Source of the DNA: Methylobacterium terricola
GTDB lineage: Bacteria > Pseudomonadota > Alphaproteobacteria > Rhizobiales > Beijerinckiaceae
Reading direction: 5' to 3'
NCBI RefSeq assembly: GCF_006151805.1
Contig: NZ_VDDA01000003.1
Location: 372,001 to 436,000 of the forward strand
Length of the DNA stretch: 64,000 nucleotides
Positions 36,478-45,969 of this stretch are shown one piece after another; position 1 is the stretch's first letter; each line of letters starts with the position of its first letter. A program made the position numbers and the translations under genes. Below the pieces are notes generated by a model, which was not told the origin of the DNA, searched no databases, and was given only the letters and a program-made list of their open reading frames with translations.

Positions 36478-36903
36478 CTCAATCGCTCCAGTTCGGAATG
36501 CTCCTCCCCGGACGATCTCAGGCGGGCTCTTGGAGCCCGGCCTCCGTCCGCCACGGACGGGGAGGGATCCGAGGACGACGTAAGGCTTCAGCCGGCGGCG
36601 GTAATCGCCGTCGTGGCTTTGCGTTTCGTCGTGGTCGACACAGGCCGCATGGCGCGGTCAGTCCTCGGAAAGGCGACACCCGAGATGGGGTGCGCGAGCG
36701 CGGGAAGCAACAGCCCGAACGCGCCCGCCTGTCAAGGGCCCGACTCTCGTGCCGGCGACAGATTTCGCGTGCCGTCACCTGTTAGGGTCTCGTTGACTCT
36801 GCGGCCGGCCGGCCGGGGACAAGTCGAGGCGGATCAACGAAATCGCTAAAATGCGAGGGGATCCTGGTTTCGCGACCATGCGCAACCGTGAAGGAGCGAT
36901 CCC
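36478..36903. other. Intergenic region upstream of asd, 426 bp
   Basis: This separates asd (minus) from a hypothetical gene (plus) and should contain both promoters. It has several GC-rich short stems (for example CTCTTGGAGCCCGGCCTCCG near 36530) but I could not match it to a known riboswitch. No gene is supported here. Confidence 0.45.
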
Positions 36904-37764
36904 GTGCGGCAGAGGCCGGACTTCGACGACGCCGCCCTGGCGCGGGCGGCGCACGCCCTTTCGCAGGATCTCGGCCCGGTCGAGCCGCTGCTGCCGCGGC
37001 CGTTGCCCCGCGCGGTGCCGCGCCGGTCCCGGCTCCGGCCGGCGGTCGGGCGCACCCTCGCCGCCGCAGCGGTGATCGCATTGCTCAGCGTGCTGGCGAG
37101 CGAGCGGCGCCAGTCGGATCCGCCGCTCTCCGCGGAGGCCGCCTTCGTGCCGCGCTACGCCGCCCCCGCGGTGGCGCCTCCGGTCTGGAGCGACGCCGCG
37201 CCCGACCGCTATCGCCTCGGCGATGCGACCGGCCGTGCCCGGGCGCAGGCCGGGTTGCGTGAGGACACCCTGACCGCCGGCGCTTTCGGGGTGCACGAGG
37301 AACCGTTCCTGCGCCTTGTCGCCGTCGAGGCGGCGGAGCCGGACGGGGAGGGGAGCCTGTTCGTCACCCTGGCCCGCCGGGCCGCGGAGGCCGGCGGCCT
37401 CTCAGTGGCGCGCACCGGGGAGCACGGACGGCTGGCAACCCGGTTCGGGGCGCTCGATACCGTCGACGCGATGCTGGCCGACCCGGAGGGGCGGCGCGCC
37501 TGCACGGCGTTCCGGCTCACTGCGGCGTTGCGGCTCGAGGGCTGGCTATGCGCACCGCTGGGGCAGCTCCCCGAGCCGCGGGCGGTGGCCTGCACCGTCG
37601 AGCGGCTGGCCGCCCTGCCGGGGGCCCCGCTCTCTCCGGCGGTGGCCGCGATGCTGGCGGAGCCGCGGAGCACCACCTGCCCCCCGGAGGAGCCGGCCAC
37701 CACCGCGGCTCTGCCGGCGCCCCGCAAGGCGGCCCGCAAGAATGCGGCGAGAGTGCGGCATTAG
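36904..37764 (+). CDS. Hypothetical protein with one membrane helix
   Basis: A 286-residue protein starting at GTG 36904, with GAAGGAGCG just upstream. Residues ~50-66 form one hydrophobic segment (TLAAAAVIALLSVLAS) after a Pro/Arg-rich N-terminus, so it is probably a bitopic inner-membrane protein with a periplasmic body. The C-terminal part has three cysteines in a pattern (RRACTAF, WLCAPL, AVACTVERL) that could form disulfides, and a basic, Ala-rich tail. I recognise no family. It stands alone between asd and a small secreted protein. Confidence 0.7.
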   Translation: MRQRPDFDDAALARAAHALSQDLGPVEPLLPRPLPRAVPRRSRLRPAVGRTLAAAAVIALLSVLASERRQSDPPLSAEAAFVPRYAAPAVAPPVWSDAAPDRYRLGDATGRARAQAGLREDTLTAGAFGVHEEPFLRLVAVEAAEPDGEGSLFVTLARRAAEAGGLSVARTGEHGRLATRFGALDTVDAMLADPEGRRACTAFRLTAALRLEGWLCAPLGQLPEPRAVACTVERLAALPGAPLSPAVAAMLAEPRSTTCPPEEPATTAALPAPRKAARKNAARVRH

Positions 37765-37879
37765 GGGCCAGCCTTACCGTCCGGGGGAACCTCGGCCGCG
37801 CTCGCACGTCTTTTTCCACAAAGGCGTCGTTTCTTAACGAGTGCGGCGCTACCCTGGCGATGTTCATCAAAGGTGCGTC

Positions 37880-38293
37880 ATGCGCTTCCAGACTCTCGCC
37901 CTGACCGGGCTCCTTTCCCTCGCGACCCTGGGCGCCGGCACCGCTGCCTCGCAGGCACAGGACAGCTACGTCATCCGCAGCACCCGGGACGGCCAGGGCC
38001 TCGCGATCCGCGTGCGGCCGCGCAGCTGGCTCGATGCCGGCAACGTGGTCGAGGCCAATTCCGGCGCGACCGGCAACCCGGCCACCAACCCCCACTTCAT
38101 CACCGCGTCCTACCTGAACTCGCCGCCCTACATCGCGAACCGCGAGCGCTTCGGCGGCGCCGGCATCCTGCCCGATCCGATCACCAACGGTCCGTTCATC
38201 GGCGCCCGCCGCAGCGCCGTCACCGTCGACCTGTCGGCGATTGACTACCTCGACCCGACCTCACCGCTGTCGCGGGCGCGCTACGGGTACTGA
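37880..38293 (+). CDS. Small secreted hypothetical protein
   Basis: A 137-residue protein with a clear signal peptide (MRFQTLALTGLLSLATLGAG, cleavage near SQA-QD). The mature protein is short, rich in Asn, Pro, Gly and Tyr, and has no family match I know. AAAGGTG precedes ATG 37880. A strong terminator follows its stop within 30 nt, so it is a single-gene transcript or the last gene of one. Confidence 0.75.
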   Translation: MRFQTLALTGLLSLATLGAGTAASQAQDSYVIRSTRDGQGLAIRVRPRSWLDAGNVVEANSGATGNPATNPHFITASYLNSPPYIANRERFGGAGILPDPITNGPFIGARRSAVTVDLSAIDYLDPTSPLSRARYGY

Positions 38294-38320
38294 GTGGATT
38301 AGCAGCCGCTGGACGTGCGA

Positions 38321-38345
38321 CGGGCCCCGAGAGGGGCCCGTTTTC
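38321..38345 (+). terminator. Rho-independent terminator
   Basis: A perfect 8-bp GC stem (CGGGCCCC / GGGGCCCG) with a GAGA tetraloop followed by TTTTC, 28 nt after the small secreted protein gene. Confidence 0.8.
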
Positions 38346-38433
38346 GTTCGAGAGGTCTTCGGAGTGGTTCCCCTTTCCCGGATCTCCTCCCGCCATCGCT
38401 CCCGTCGTGCGGGAACGGGGGAGAGCCCGGAGA

Positions 38434-39012
38434 CTACCGCTCCTCAGCCTTCACCCACTTGATCACCCGCGGCGGCTCGTAGGCCCGGATCCGCGCGACG
38501 AGGTCCGCCGGCTCGGTGCCGACGATCAGCATCGCCCGGTGCGGTTCGCGCACGAAGCCCTCGGCCACGACATTGTCGAGGAAGCCAAGCAGCCCGTCGA
38601 AGAAGCCGCCGGCATTGAGCACCGCGAGCGGCTTCCTGTGATAGCCGAGCTGGGCCCAGGTCCAGACCTCGAACATCTCCTCGAAGGTGCCGAGGCCCCC
38701 CGGCAGCGCCACGAATCCCTCGGCGAGGTCGGCCATCATCGCCTTGCGCTCGTGCATCGAGGCGACGACGCGCAGGTCGGTGAGGCCGCGATGCGCGGTC
38801 TCCTTCTCGACCAGGGCTTGCGGGATGATGCCGGTCACCCGGCCGCCGGCGGCGAGCACCCCGTCGGCGACCGCGCCCATCAGCCCGACCTTGCCGCCGC
38901 CATAGACCAGCTCGATCCCGCTTTCGGCGAAGTGGCGCCCGAGCGCGGTCGCCGCCTCGCGGTAGAGCGGGCGGGCGCCATCGCTGGAGCCGCAGAACAC
39001 GCACAGGCGCAT
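38434..39012 (-). CDS. LOG-family (TIGR00730) protein, probable cytokinin riboside 5'-monophosphate phosphoribohydrolase
   Basis: A 192-residue Rossmann-fold protein. The family signatures are [17 protein letters not shown] near the start, [15 protein letters not shown] (about 37-51) and the PGGLGTFEE motif (about 103-111), which binds the nucleotide phosphate in LOG enzymes. LOG proteins release cytokinin bases or hydrolyse other nucleotide 5'-monophosphates (PpnN-like); in a plant-associated genus the cytokinin role is of interest but not proven. It stands alone, convergent with the secreted-protein gene on the left. Confidence 0.9.
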   Translation of the reverse strand: MRLCVFCGSSDGARPLYREAATALGRHFAESGIELVYGGGKVGLMGAVADGVLAAGGRVTGIIPQALVEKETAHRGLTDLRVVASMHERKAMMADLAEGFVALPGGLGTFEEMFEVWTWAQLGYHRKPLAVLNAGGFFDGLLGFLDNVVAEGFVREPHRAMLIVGTEPADLVARIRAYEPPRVIKWVKAEER

Positions 39013-39088
39013 GGTATTTCTCCCGGCCTCTCAGCCTGTTCGATCGCAGGGGCAAACCCGAATTCGCCCCCGCCTCCACAGCGCTCGA

Positions 39089-39130
39089 CGTCATGCCGGG
39101 GCTGGCCGCAGGCGAGGACACGGGATTCAT
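39089..39130. repeat. Diverged palindromic intergenic repeat, family B, first half-unit
   Basis: GTCATGCCGGGGCTGGCCGCAGGCGAGG resembles the ATCCCGGG...CCCGGGATGAC family at 39195-39228 and may be a degenerate companion copy, with GGGATTCAT sequence shared near its end. Confidence 0.35.
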
Positions 39131-39194
39131 GAAGTGGGCGATGCCGAGCGACGCGGACAGCGTTCCGCTTCATCCTCGACCGTCAGCGATCATG

Positions 39195-39228
39195 AATCCC
39201 GGGTTCCGCTGCGCGGCCCCGGGATGAC
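39195..39228. repeat. Palindromic intergenic repeat, family B, copy 1
   Basis: ATCCCGGGTTCCGCTGCGCGGCCCCGGGATGAC: inverted arms around a loop. The same sequence recurs at 62219-62253 with the same core, and a variant loop occurs at 49382-49423. It lies between the LOG gene and leuB. Confidence 0.75.
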
Positions 39229-39270
39229 GCGGAGGGTTTCACCTCCACCGAGCCCCCGTCAACCGGACCT

Positions 39271-40377
39271 TCAGCCCGCCTGCGCCTGCAGCTCGCGCAC
39301 GATCGCATCGCCCATCTCGGTCGTGCCGACCGCGTTGGTGCCCGGCCCGGCGATGTCGCGGGTGCGGGTGCCGCTGGCGAGCGTGCGGGTGATGGCGCTC
39401 TCGAGCTGGTCGGCGGCCTCGAGGAGGCCGAAGGAGTAGCGCAAAGCCATCGCCAGCGAGCCGATCATGGCGATCGGGTTGGCGAGGTTCTGGCCGGCGA
39501 TGTCGGGGGCCGAGCCGTGGACCGGCTCGTAGAGGGCGCGCCGGGTGCCGTTCTCGACCGCGCCGAGCGAGGCCGAGGGCAGCATCCCGAGCGAGCCGGT
39601 CAGCATCGCCGCCACGTCGGACAGGATGTCGCCGAACAGGTTGTCGGTGACCAGCACATCGTACTGCTTGGGGTTGCGCACCAGCTGCATCGCGCAATTG
39701 TCGGCCAGCACGTGCTCCAGGCCGACATCGGCATACTGCTCGGCGTGGAGCCGGGTCACGGTCTCCTTCCACAGCACGCCGGTCTTCATCACGTTGTGCT
39801 TCTCGGCCGAGGCGACCTTGTTGCGGCGCTTGCGGGCGAGGTCGAAGGCGACCGCTGCGATGCGCTCGATCTCGCCGGTGGTGTAGACCTGCGTGTCGAC
39901 CGCGCGCTTCTGGCCGTCCTCCAGCGTCACGATCTCCTTCGGCTCGCCGAAATAGACGCCGCCGGTCAGCTCGCGCACGATGACGATGTCGAGGCCCTCG
40001 ACCAGCTCGCGCTTGAGGGCCGAGGCCTCGGCGAGCGCCGGGTAGCAGATCGCCGGGCGCAGGTTGGCGAACAGGCCGAGATCCTTGCGCAGGCGCAGGA
40101 GGCCCGCCTCGGGGCGCTTGGCGTAACCGACGCCGGCCCATTTCGGCCCGCCGACGGCGCCGAACAGCACCGCGTCGGCGGCCTTGGCCCGGTCCATCGC
40201 GGCTTCCGACAGCGGCACGCCGTGGGCGTCGATCGCCGCGCCGCCGACGAGGTCGGTCTCGGTCTCGAACTGCGCGATGCCGGCGCGGGTGAACCAGGCC
40301 AGAACCTTGGAGACTTCCGCCGCCACCTCGGGGCCGATGCCGTCACCGGGCAGGAGCAGGATCTTGTGCGTGGCCAT
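39271..40377 (-). CDS. leuB: 3-isopropylmalate dehydrogenase
   Basis: Oxidative decarboxylation of 3-isopropylmalate with NAD+ in leucine biosynthesis. The 368-residue protein has [19 protein letters not shown] at the start, [25 protein letters not shown], the catalytic KHNVMKTG, the metal-binding [18 protein letters not shown] and the NAD-binding [15 protein letters not shown] segment, all in order and full length. AGAAGG precedes ATG 40377. leuC and leuD are not in the window. It is followed upstream on the same strand by ispA after a 70-nt gap with a GGGGAGG-rich tract. Confidence 0.96.
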   Translation of the reverse strand: MATHKILLLPGDGIGPEVAAEVSKVLAWFTRAGIAQFETETDLVGGAAIDAHGVPLSEAAMDRAKAADAVLFGAVGGPKWAGVGYAKRPEAGLLRLRKDLGLFANLRPAICYPALAEASALKRELVEGLDIVIVRELTGGVYFGEPKEIVTLEDGQKRAVDTQVYTTGEIERIAAVAFDLARKRRNKVASAEKHNVMKTGVLWKETVTRLHAEQYADVGLEHVLADNCAMQLVRNPKQYDVLVTDNLFGDILSDVAAMLTGSLGMLPSASLGAVENGTRRALYEPVHGSAPDIAGQNLANPIAMIGSLAMALRYSFGLLEAADQLESAITRTLASGTRTRDIAGPGTNAVGTTEMGDAIVRELQAQAG

Positions 40378-40447
40378 GGCGTGACCTTCTGAAAGAGGGG
40401 AGGGGAGGGGAGGGGGCGGGGGCGGCCCCCCGCCGGGATCCGGGTCG

Positions 40448-41389
40448 TTACGACTTGCGCGCGACGGTGAAGCGGGCGGCCTCGCACAGGGTCGCGGCAG
40501 CCGCGCCCCAGGGCTTGAGGGCGGTCTCGCACTCGGCCACCAGGCGCTCGCACTCGGCACGCGCCCCGTCGAGGCCGAGGCGGTCGACCAAGGTCGCCTT
40601 GCCGGCGTCCTTGTCCTTGCCGGTGCGCTTGCCCATCGCCTCCGAGGAGGCCTCGCGGTCGAGGATGTCGTCGGCGACCTGGAACGCTTGGCCGAGCGCG
40701 CGGCCGTAAGCGAGGAGGGCGCGGCGCTCCTCGGGCGAGGCGCCGCCGACCAGCGCGCCGGCATCGACCGAGAAGGCCAGGATCGCGCCGGTCTTCATCG
40801 CCTGGAGCTGGAGCGTCGCGTCGACGTCGAGATTGGCCGGTCCGAAGCGCCCCTCGGCCCCGAGATCGAGGAGCTGGCCGCCGACCATGCCGCCGAGGCC
40901 GGAGGCCCGGGCGAGGCCGAGCACCAGCTCGGAGCGGATCAGCGGATCGGCCTGCCAGGCCGGATCGGCGACGATCTCGAAGGCGAGGGTCTGGAGGGCG
41001 TCGCCGACCAGGATCGCGGTCGCCTCGTCGTACTTCTTGTGCACCGTCGGCTGGCCGCGGCGCAGGTCGTCGTCGTCCATCGCCGGCAGGTCGTCGTGGA
41101 CGAGCGAGTAGCAATGGACCAGCTCGACGCCGGCGCCCGCGGCCATCGCACCCTCGAACGGGCCGCCGAGCATCCGGGCGGTCTCGATGGCGAGGAACGG
41201 GCGCAGGCGCTTGCCGCCGTTGAGCACGGCGTGGCGCATCGCCTCCATCAGCCGGGGCGGCCGGGCGATCTCGCCCGGCTGCACCGCGTCGCCGAGGCGC
41301 TCGGCGAGGAAGCCTTCGACGCTCTTCGCCACGGCCGAGAGCCGCGCCGTGAAATCGCCTGCCTGCGGGTATCCTGTGGTGCCGGCCAT
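40448..41389 (-). CDS. ispA: Farnesyl/geranylgeranyl-type polyprenyl diphosphate synthase
   Basis: A trans-prenyltransferase of 313 residues that condenses isopentenyl diphosphate with allylic primers. The first Asp-rich motif is [10 protein letters not shown] (99-108) and the second DDILD (about 236-240); GGKRLRPFL (58-66) and the [10 protein letters not shown] motif are present. The two-residue PA insert in the first Asp-rich motif matches bacterial farnesyl diphosphate synthase. ATG 41389 is chosen because AGGA lies 7 nt upstream; a longer in-frame start at 41467 has no such signal. It probably feeds hopanoid, carotenoid and quinone synthesis. Confidence 0.93.
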   Translation of the reverse strand: MAGTTGYPQAGDFTARLSAVAKSVEGFLAERLGDAVQPGEIARPPRLMEAMRHAVLNGGKRLRPFLAIETARMLGGPFEGAMAAGAGVELVHCYSLVHDDLPAMDDDDLRRGQPTVHKKYDEATAILVGDALQTLAFEIVADPAWQADPLIRSELVLGLARASGLGGMVGGQLLDLGAEGRFGPANLDVDATLQLQAMKTGAILAFSVDAGALVGGASPEERRALLAYGRALGQAFQVADDILDREASSEAMGKRTGKDKDAGKATLVDRLGLDGARAECERLVAECETALKPWGAAAATLCEAARFTVARKS

Positions 41390-41523
41390 CGTATTTTCCT
41401 GGGGACGGCCCGGCGTCGTGTCCTGCGGGGCCCGCGTTGACGTCATGGTAGCCTCGCAGACGGGCACGCCGAGAGGAGGGTCGGATTCAGGAGCCGCGGG
41501 TCACGGCGGACAGCCGGGGAGGC

Positions 41524-42243
41524 GTGCCGCAGCCGCTGCGGGGCTTGGTCCCGGCGGGGGCGCCACCGGACCGGGCCCGGGGGCGGCGGCTGTTGCGCGC
41601 CGTGCTCCTGGTGCCCGTGACCGTCGTCGCCCTCGTCCTGGTCCTGGCGCTCGTCTATCGCGCGCTGACCCCGCCCTCAACCCTGATGCTCGGCCGCTGG
41701 GCCACGCTCCAGCCGGTGACCCGCGAGGTGGTGCCGCTGGAGGCGATCGCCCCGGCCCTGGTTCAGGGCGTCGTCGCCTCCGAGGATCAGCGCTTCTGCC
41801 TGCATGGCGGGGTCGACTGGGACGCCCTGTGGAGCGTCGTCGACGACGAGGACGGCCCGAGCCGCGGCGCCTCGACGGTGACGATGCAGACGGTGAAGAA
41901 CGTCTTCCTGTGGCCGGGCCGCTCCTACCTGCGCAAGGCGCTCGAGATCCCGCTGGCGCTGCTGGCCGATCTGGTCTGGGGCAAGCGCCGGACGATGGAG
42001 ATCTACCTCAACGTCGCCGAATGGGGCGAGGGGATCTTCGGGGCCGAGGCCGCCGCCCGGCACTGGTTCGGCAAGTCGGCCCGCGACCTCACCCGGGGCG
42101 AGGCGGCGCTGCTCGTCGCCGCCCTGCCGAACCCGATCCTGCGCAACCCGCGCCGGCCGAGCCGGGCCCTGCGGGCGCTCGCCGGGCGGATCCAGGGGCG
42201 GACGGCCGGGATCGGCGGATTGAGCCAGTGCGTGCGGCCGTAA
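41524..42243 (+). CDS. mtgA: Monofunctional biosynthetic peptidoglycan transglycosylase
   Basis: A 239-residue GT51 enzyme that polymerises lipid II into glycan strands. One N-terminal membrane anchor (residues ~27-46, LLVPVTVVALVLVLALVYRA) is followed by the catalytic domain with the family's EDQRFCLHGGVDWDAL (catalytic Glu), GASTVTMQTVKNVFLWP and KRRTMEIYLNVAEWGEGIFG motifs. No transpeptidase domain. GTG 41524 is the start given the GGGGA before it. The window also encodes a class A PBP at 54117. Confidence 0.94.
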   Translation: MPQPLRGLVPAGAPPDRARGRRLLRAVLLVPVTVVALVLVLALVYRALTPPSTLMLGRWATLQPVTREVVPLEAIAPALVQGVVASEDQRFCLHGGVDWDALWSVVDDEDGPSRGASTVTMQTVKNVFLWPGRSYLRKALEIPLALLADLVWGKRRTMEIYLNVAEWGEGIFGAEAAARHWFGKSARDLTRGEAALLVAALPNPILRNPRRPSRALRALAGRIQGRTAGIGGLSQCVRP

Positions 42244-42374
42244 GCCGGCGAACGTTTCGCGCCCCCGCGACTTTCCCTTGAGGCCGTCCGGAACGGGGCT
42301 GGCGCGGCGGCCTTTCCCCCCGTAACACCGGCCCCGCCCGCCCTTCGTGGCGTGGCCCTTACAAGGGAAGCACG

Positions 42375-42716
42375 ATGTTCACTCTCGAGATCGACGGCAC
42401 GCCCGTCGCCATCATCCGGTCGAACGAGGAGCGGGCCCGGGAGCTTCTCGAGGTCGAGGGCTTCAAGGACGACCTGCGCACCATGAAGAGCGACGGCCGC
42501 CCGCTGTGGACGGGCAAGGTCGAGTCGCTGAAGCTGCGCCCCGCCACCGAGGACGAGGTCGAGACCTTCGAGGACTCGATGGACGAGGAGGATTTCGAGG
42601 ACGAGGACGAGCCCAAGGCCGCCAATGACAGCCAGGGCGAGACCGACGACGAGGACGAGGAGGACGACGTCGACATCCTGTTCCTGGTCGACATCGACGA
42701 CGAGGACGAGGAGTAG
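42375..42716 (+). CDS. Small acidic hypothetical protein
   Basis: A 113-residue cytoplasmic protein. Residues 1-60 look folded (FTLEIDGTPVAIIRSNEERA, FKDDL). From residue 58 on it is almost wholly Asp/Glu (for example DEVETFEDSMDEEDFEDED, 66-84), then ends DDEDEE. Such tails suggest interaction with a basic partner or a disordered, salt-buffering region. I recognise no family. It is convergent with argG and they share a strong terminator. Confidence 0.75.
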   Translation: MFTLEIDGTPVAIIRSNEERARELLEVEGFKDDLRTMKSDGRPLWTGKVESLKLRPATEDEVETFEDSMDEEDFEDEDEPKAANDSQGETDDEDEEDDVDILFLVDIDDEDEE

Positions 42717-42727
42717 GACGAAGGTCC

Positions 42728-42750
42728 GCGGCCGGCGTCGCGCCGGCCGC
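42728..42750. repeat. Short perfect hairpin next to terminator
   Basis: GCGGCCGGCG-TCG-CGCCGGCCGC, a 10-bp perfect inverted repeat without a T-run, immediately after the acidic protein gene. Confidence 0.5.
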
Positions 42751-42765
42751 ATCGTCGGCTCACGA

Positions 42766-42796
42766 GGCCCGCTCCGTCGCCGGAGCGGGCCTTTTT
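42766..42796 (+). terminator. Rho-independent terminator (convergent with argG)
   Basis: A perfect 11-bp stem (GGCCCGCTCCG / CGGAGCGGGCC) with a TCGC loop followed by TTTTTC. It lies between the acidic-protein gene and the end of argG; it serves the plus strand. Confidence 0.85.
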
Positions 42797-42802
42797 CTTG
42801 GG

Positions 42803-44044
42803 TTACGCGCCCAGCTTGCGCTTGCGCTGGCCCAGCGTGCGCAGGCGCAGGGCGTTGAGCTTGATGAAGCCCGCCGCGTCGCGGTGGTCGTAGGCGACGG
42901 CGCCTTCCTCGAAGGTGACGAGGTCCTGGTCGTAGAGCGAGTTCGGGCTCTCGCGGCCGATGACGTGGACGCCGCCCTTGTAGAGCTTCAGCCGCACCGT
43001 GCCGGTGACCATCTCCTGGCTCTTGTCGATCAGCGCCTGGAGCATCTCGCGCTCCGGCGAGAACCAGAAGCCGTTATAGATCAGCTCGGCGTAGCGCGGC
43101 ATCAGCTCGTCCTTGAGATGGGCCGCGCCGCGGTCGAGGGTGATCGACTCGATCGCCCGGTGGGCCGGCAGCAGGATGGTGCCGCCGGGGGTCTCGTACA
43201 TGCCGCGGCTCTTCATGCCGACGAAGCGGTTCTCGACGAGGTCGAGGCGGCCGATGCCGTTGGCGCGGCCCAGCTCGTTGAGCTTGGCGAGCAGGGTGGC
43301 CGGGGACAGCGCCTCGCCGTCGATCGAGACCGCGTCGCCGCGCTCGAAGCCGATGGTGATGACGGTCGGCGTGTCGGGCGCCTCCTCGGGCGACAGGGTG
43401 CGCGAGTAGACGTAGTCCGGCACCACCTCGGCCGGATCCTCCAGCACCTTACCCTCGGAGGAGGCGTGCAGGAGGTTGGCGTCGACCGAGAACGGCGCGT
43501 CGCCGCGCTTGTCCTTGGCGATCGGGATCTGGTGGGCCTCGGCGAAGGCGATCAGCGACTCGCGGGAGCGGAAATCCCACTCGCGCCAGGGGGCGATCAC
43601 CGTCACGTCGGGCTTCAGCGCGTAGTAGCCGAGCTCGAACCGGACCTGGTCGTTGCCCTTCCCGGTGGCGCCGTGGGACACCGCATCGGCCCCGACGCGC
43701 TCGGCGATCTCGATCTGCTTCTTGGCGATCAGCGGACGGGCGATCGACGTGCCGAGCAGATAGATGCCCTCGTACTGGGCGTTGGCCCGGAACATCGGGA
43801 AGACGTAGTCGCGGACGAATTCCTCGCGCAGGTCCTCGATGAAGATGTTCTCGGGCTTGATGCCGAGCAGCTCCGCCTTGCGGCGGGCCGGCTCCAGCTC
43901 CTCGCCCTGGCCGAGATCGGCGGTGAACGTCACCACCTCGCAGCCATAGGTGGTCTGGAGCCACTTGAGGATGATCGAGGTGTCGAGGCCGCCCGAGTAG
44001 GCGAGCACGACCTTCTTCACGCGCTTCTGGGGCTGGTCGGACAT
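42803..44044 (-). CDS. argG: Argininosuccinate synthase
   Basis: ATP-dependent condensation of citrulline and aspartate in arginine synthesis. The 413-residue protein begins with a short hydrophilic lead and then the PP-loop ATP motif [25 protein letters not shown], and the substrate region [20 protein letters not shown]. Length and order of motifs match type-1 bacterial enzymes. Its 3' end meets the plus-strand terminator. It stands alone, with 186 nt to the divergent gene at 44231. Confidence 0.97.
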   Translation of the reverse strand: MSDQPQKRVKKVVLAYSGGLDTSIILKWLQTTYGCEVVTFTADLGQGEELEPARRKAELLGIKPENIFIEDLREEFVRDYVFPMFRANAQYEGIYLLGTSIARPLIAKKQIEIAERVGADAVSHGATGKGNDQVRFELGYYALKPDVTVIAPWREWDFRSRESLIAFAEAHQIPIAKDKRGDAPFSVDANLLHASSEGKVLEDPAEVVPDYVYSRTLSPEEAPDTPTVITIGFERGDAVSIDGEALSPATLLAKLNELGRANGIGRLDLVENRFVGMKSRGMYETPGGTILLPAHRAIESITLDRGAAHLKDELMPRYAELIYNGFWFSPEREMLQALIDKSQEMVTGTVRLKLYKGGVHVIGRESPNSLYDQDLVTFEEGAVAYDHRDAAGFIKLNALRLRTLGQRKRKLGA

Positions 44045-44230
44045 GCGGGGCGAGCCTCGGATCGATGCAGAACGGATGAACCGGCGCGGGCTTACCAGCC
44101 CGCCTGGGCCACGTGCAACCGCGCTGCCGAAGTTCCCTCGACGGCCCGTGGCGAAGCGACGCCCGCGGCGACGCTTGTGGGCGGGGCGCGCGGACGCGAA
44201 GGTGCGCGATCAGTCCAACGGAGGGGTGCG

Positions 44231-44857
44231 ATGCCGCGCCGGCCCACGCTCGAATTCTGGTTCGAGTTCGCATCCACCTATTCCTATCTCGCCGCGACGC
44301 GGATCGAGGCCCTGGCGGAGGCCGCCGGGGTGTCCTTGCGCTGGCGCCCGTTCCTGCTCGGCCCGGTCTTCGCCGCGCAAGGCTGGACCTCGTCGCCGTT
44401 CAACCTCTACCCGGCCAAGGGCCGCCACATGTGGCGGGACCTCGCCCGCGAGGCCGCGCATCTCGGCCTGCCGCCCCTGGTGCGGCCCGAGAGCTTCCCC
44501 CAGAACAGCCTGGCGGCGACCCGGGTCGCCGTGCACGGTGCCGAGGAGCCGTGGATCGGCGCCTATGTCCGGGCGGTCTACGCGGCCGAGTTCGCGCAAG
44601 GCGCCTCGATCGCCGAGCCCGCGGCGATCTCCGCCCTCCTCAACGGCCTCGACCTCGACGGTCCGGCCCTGATCCGCGCCTCGACCCAGGAAGCGGTGAA
44701 GAGCCGCCTGCGCTCGATCGGCGAGGAGGCGAAGTCCCGCGGCCTGTTCGGCGCCCCGAGCTTCCTGACCGAGGACGGCGAATTGTTCTGGGGCAACGAC
44801 CGGCTGGAGCAGGCGCTCGCCTGGGCGGTGGGGGAGCGGCCGGCGGGGTTGCGCTGA
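44231..44857 (+). CDS. DsbA-family / 2-hydroxychromene-2-carboxylate isomerase-like protein
   Basis: A 208-residue kappa-class GST/DsbA-fold protein. It starts LEFWFEFASTYSYLAATRIE, which is the hallmark of HCCA isomerases (naphthalene pathway) and of glutathione-dependent relatives, with WRPFLLGPVFA and the C-terminal FGAPSFLTEDGELFWGNDRL. ATG 44231 follows GGAGGGG. There is no CXXC, so it is not a disulfide oxidoreductase. Aromatic-acid genes lie elsewhere in the window, but no pathway partner is next to it. The 3' end nearly touches the DUF421 gene, 4 nt apart and convergent. Confidence 0.88.
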   Translation: MPRRPTLEFWFEFASTYSYLAATRIEALAEAAGVSLRWRPFLLGPVFAAQGWTSSPFNLYPAKGRHMWRDLAREAAHLGLPPLVRPESFPQNSLAATRVAVHGAEEPWIGAYVRAVYAAEFAQGASIAEPAAISALLNGLDLDGPALIRASTQEAVKSRLRSIGEEAKSRGLFGAPSFLTEDGELFWGNDRLEQALAWAVGERPAGLR

Positions 44858-44861
44858 AGCC

Positions 44862-45302
44862 CTATTTCTTCTCCAGGATCGACACGGTGCCGTCGCGCTC
44901 GACGATGGCCGCGGCGACCTGGTCGAGGTCGTCGAGCTTCTCCTGGCGGGCGGCGGTGCGGATGTCGGCCTGCTGCATGCGCAGGCGGCGCATCGCGGTC
45001 TCGTTCCAGCGGCCGTCGCGAAACACCACGATCGGCGTGCCGTCGACGATGCGCTCGAACCAGACGAAGCGCAGCTTCAGCCACGACACCGCGACGTGCA
45101 TCAGGCCGACGGTGAACAGGGCGCTCATCGCGCCGACGAAGGAGCGGTCGTCGCCCAGCACGGCGCTGACCGAGAGGCCGCCGAACAGGAACAGCACCAC
45201 CATGTCGATCGGCGCCTGCTGGCTCGCGGTACGGCGCCCGATCAGCCGGATGACGAACAGCACGATGATGTAGGCCGCCGCGGCCTTGAGGACGGTGTTC
45301 AT
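44862..45302 (-). CDS. DUF421-family (YetF-like) membrane protein
   Basis: A 146-residue protein with three hydrophobic segments in the first ~75 residues (AAAAYIIVLFVIRLIGRR, MVVLFLFGGLSVSAVLG, MSALFTVGLMHVAVSWL) and a cytoplasmic C-terminal domain (GTPIVVFRDGRW, MRRLRMQQADI) typical of DUF421/YetF proteins. Function is unknown. Its ATG follows the previous gene's TAG without a gap, so the pair is coupled. Confidence 0.88.
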   Translation of the reverse strand: MNTVLKAAAAYIIVLFVIRLIGRRTASQQAPIDMVVLFLFGGLSVSAVLGDDRSFVGAMSALFTVGLMHVAVSWLKLRFVWFERIVDGTPIVVFRDGRWNETAMRRLRMQQADIRTAARQEKLDDLDQVAAAIVERDGTVSILEKK

Positions 45303-45824
45303 CTACGGCACCGCGAATTGCGACCAGGACAGGGTCTCGCCCTCGTCGAGGCGAGCGGTGAGATTGACGCCGCCACGGAAGCTCGGCGAGCCGGTAAAGC
45401 GGATCACCGCGTGCGTCTCGCCCTTGAGCACCGGGAAGACGAGGCGGATGTTGCTCCCCGCCACCTGCCAGGTCTGCGGCCGCGGCGTGATGCTCTCGAG
45501 GCCGAACAGGTCGACCAGCTCCTTGGCGATCGTCACCGCGACCTGATCGCCGCCCGGCGGCACCCTGGTGTCGAGGCGCACGATGGTCGGCGCGCCGAAG
45601 CGCGTCACCGGCTCGTAGTGGATGACGATCGACCCGTCGCTGTTGGCGCGGGTATGCTCGCTGAACGGACCCCGCCCGAGGAGCCCGAGGGCGCAGACGA
45701 CCACGAAGGCCAGCATCAGCCCGCGCCCGATCATCTCGGCCCGGCGCCAGCGATCCTCGAAGGCGGGATAGAAACCGGCCGCGATCTCCTCGCGCATCGG
45801 CGGATCGTCGTGGATGATCTTCAC
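45303..45824 (-). CDS. Hypothetical membrane-anchored protein
   Basis: A 173-residue protein with one membrane helix at residues ~33-48 (GRGLMLAFVVVCALGLLG) and a periplasmic-side C-terminal domain of predicted beta strands. The cytoplasmic N-terminus is charged (MKIIHDDPPMREEI). It is translated just before a DUF421 protein and probably forms a unit with it. I recognise no named family beyond that association. Confidence 0.75.
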   Translation of the reverse strand: MKIIHDDPPMREEIAAGFYPAFEDRWRRAEMIGRGLMLAFVVVCALGLLGRGPFSEHTRANSDGSIVIHYEPVTRFGAPTIVRLDTRVPPGGDQVAVTIAKELVDLFGLESITPRPQTWQVAGSNIRLVFPVLKGETHAVIRFTGSPSFRGGVNLTARLDEGETLSWSQFAVP

Positions 45825-45969
45825 GGGACTCCCTCGTCGCGGGAGGCCCGCCGCAGGGTTCCGCAGAGGACGACATAGCGCCGCGACATCGGAAGGCGAT
45901 GCCCGCGCGGCCGCTGGAACCCGGCCGGGGCCGCGCCTACAAGGGAACGCTGCGTCAGCCGGTCCCGCG

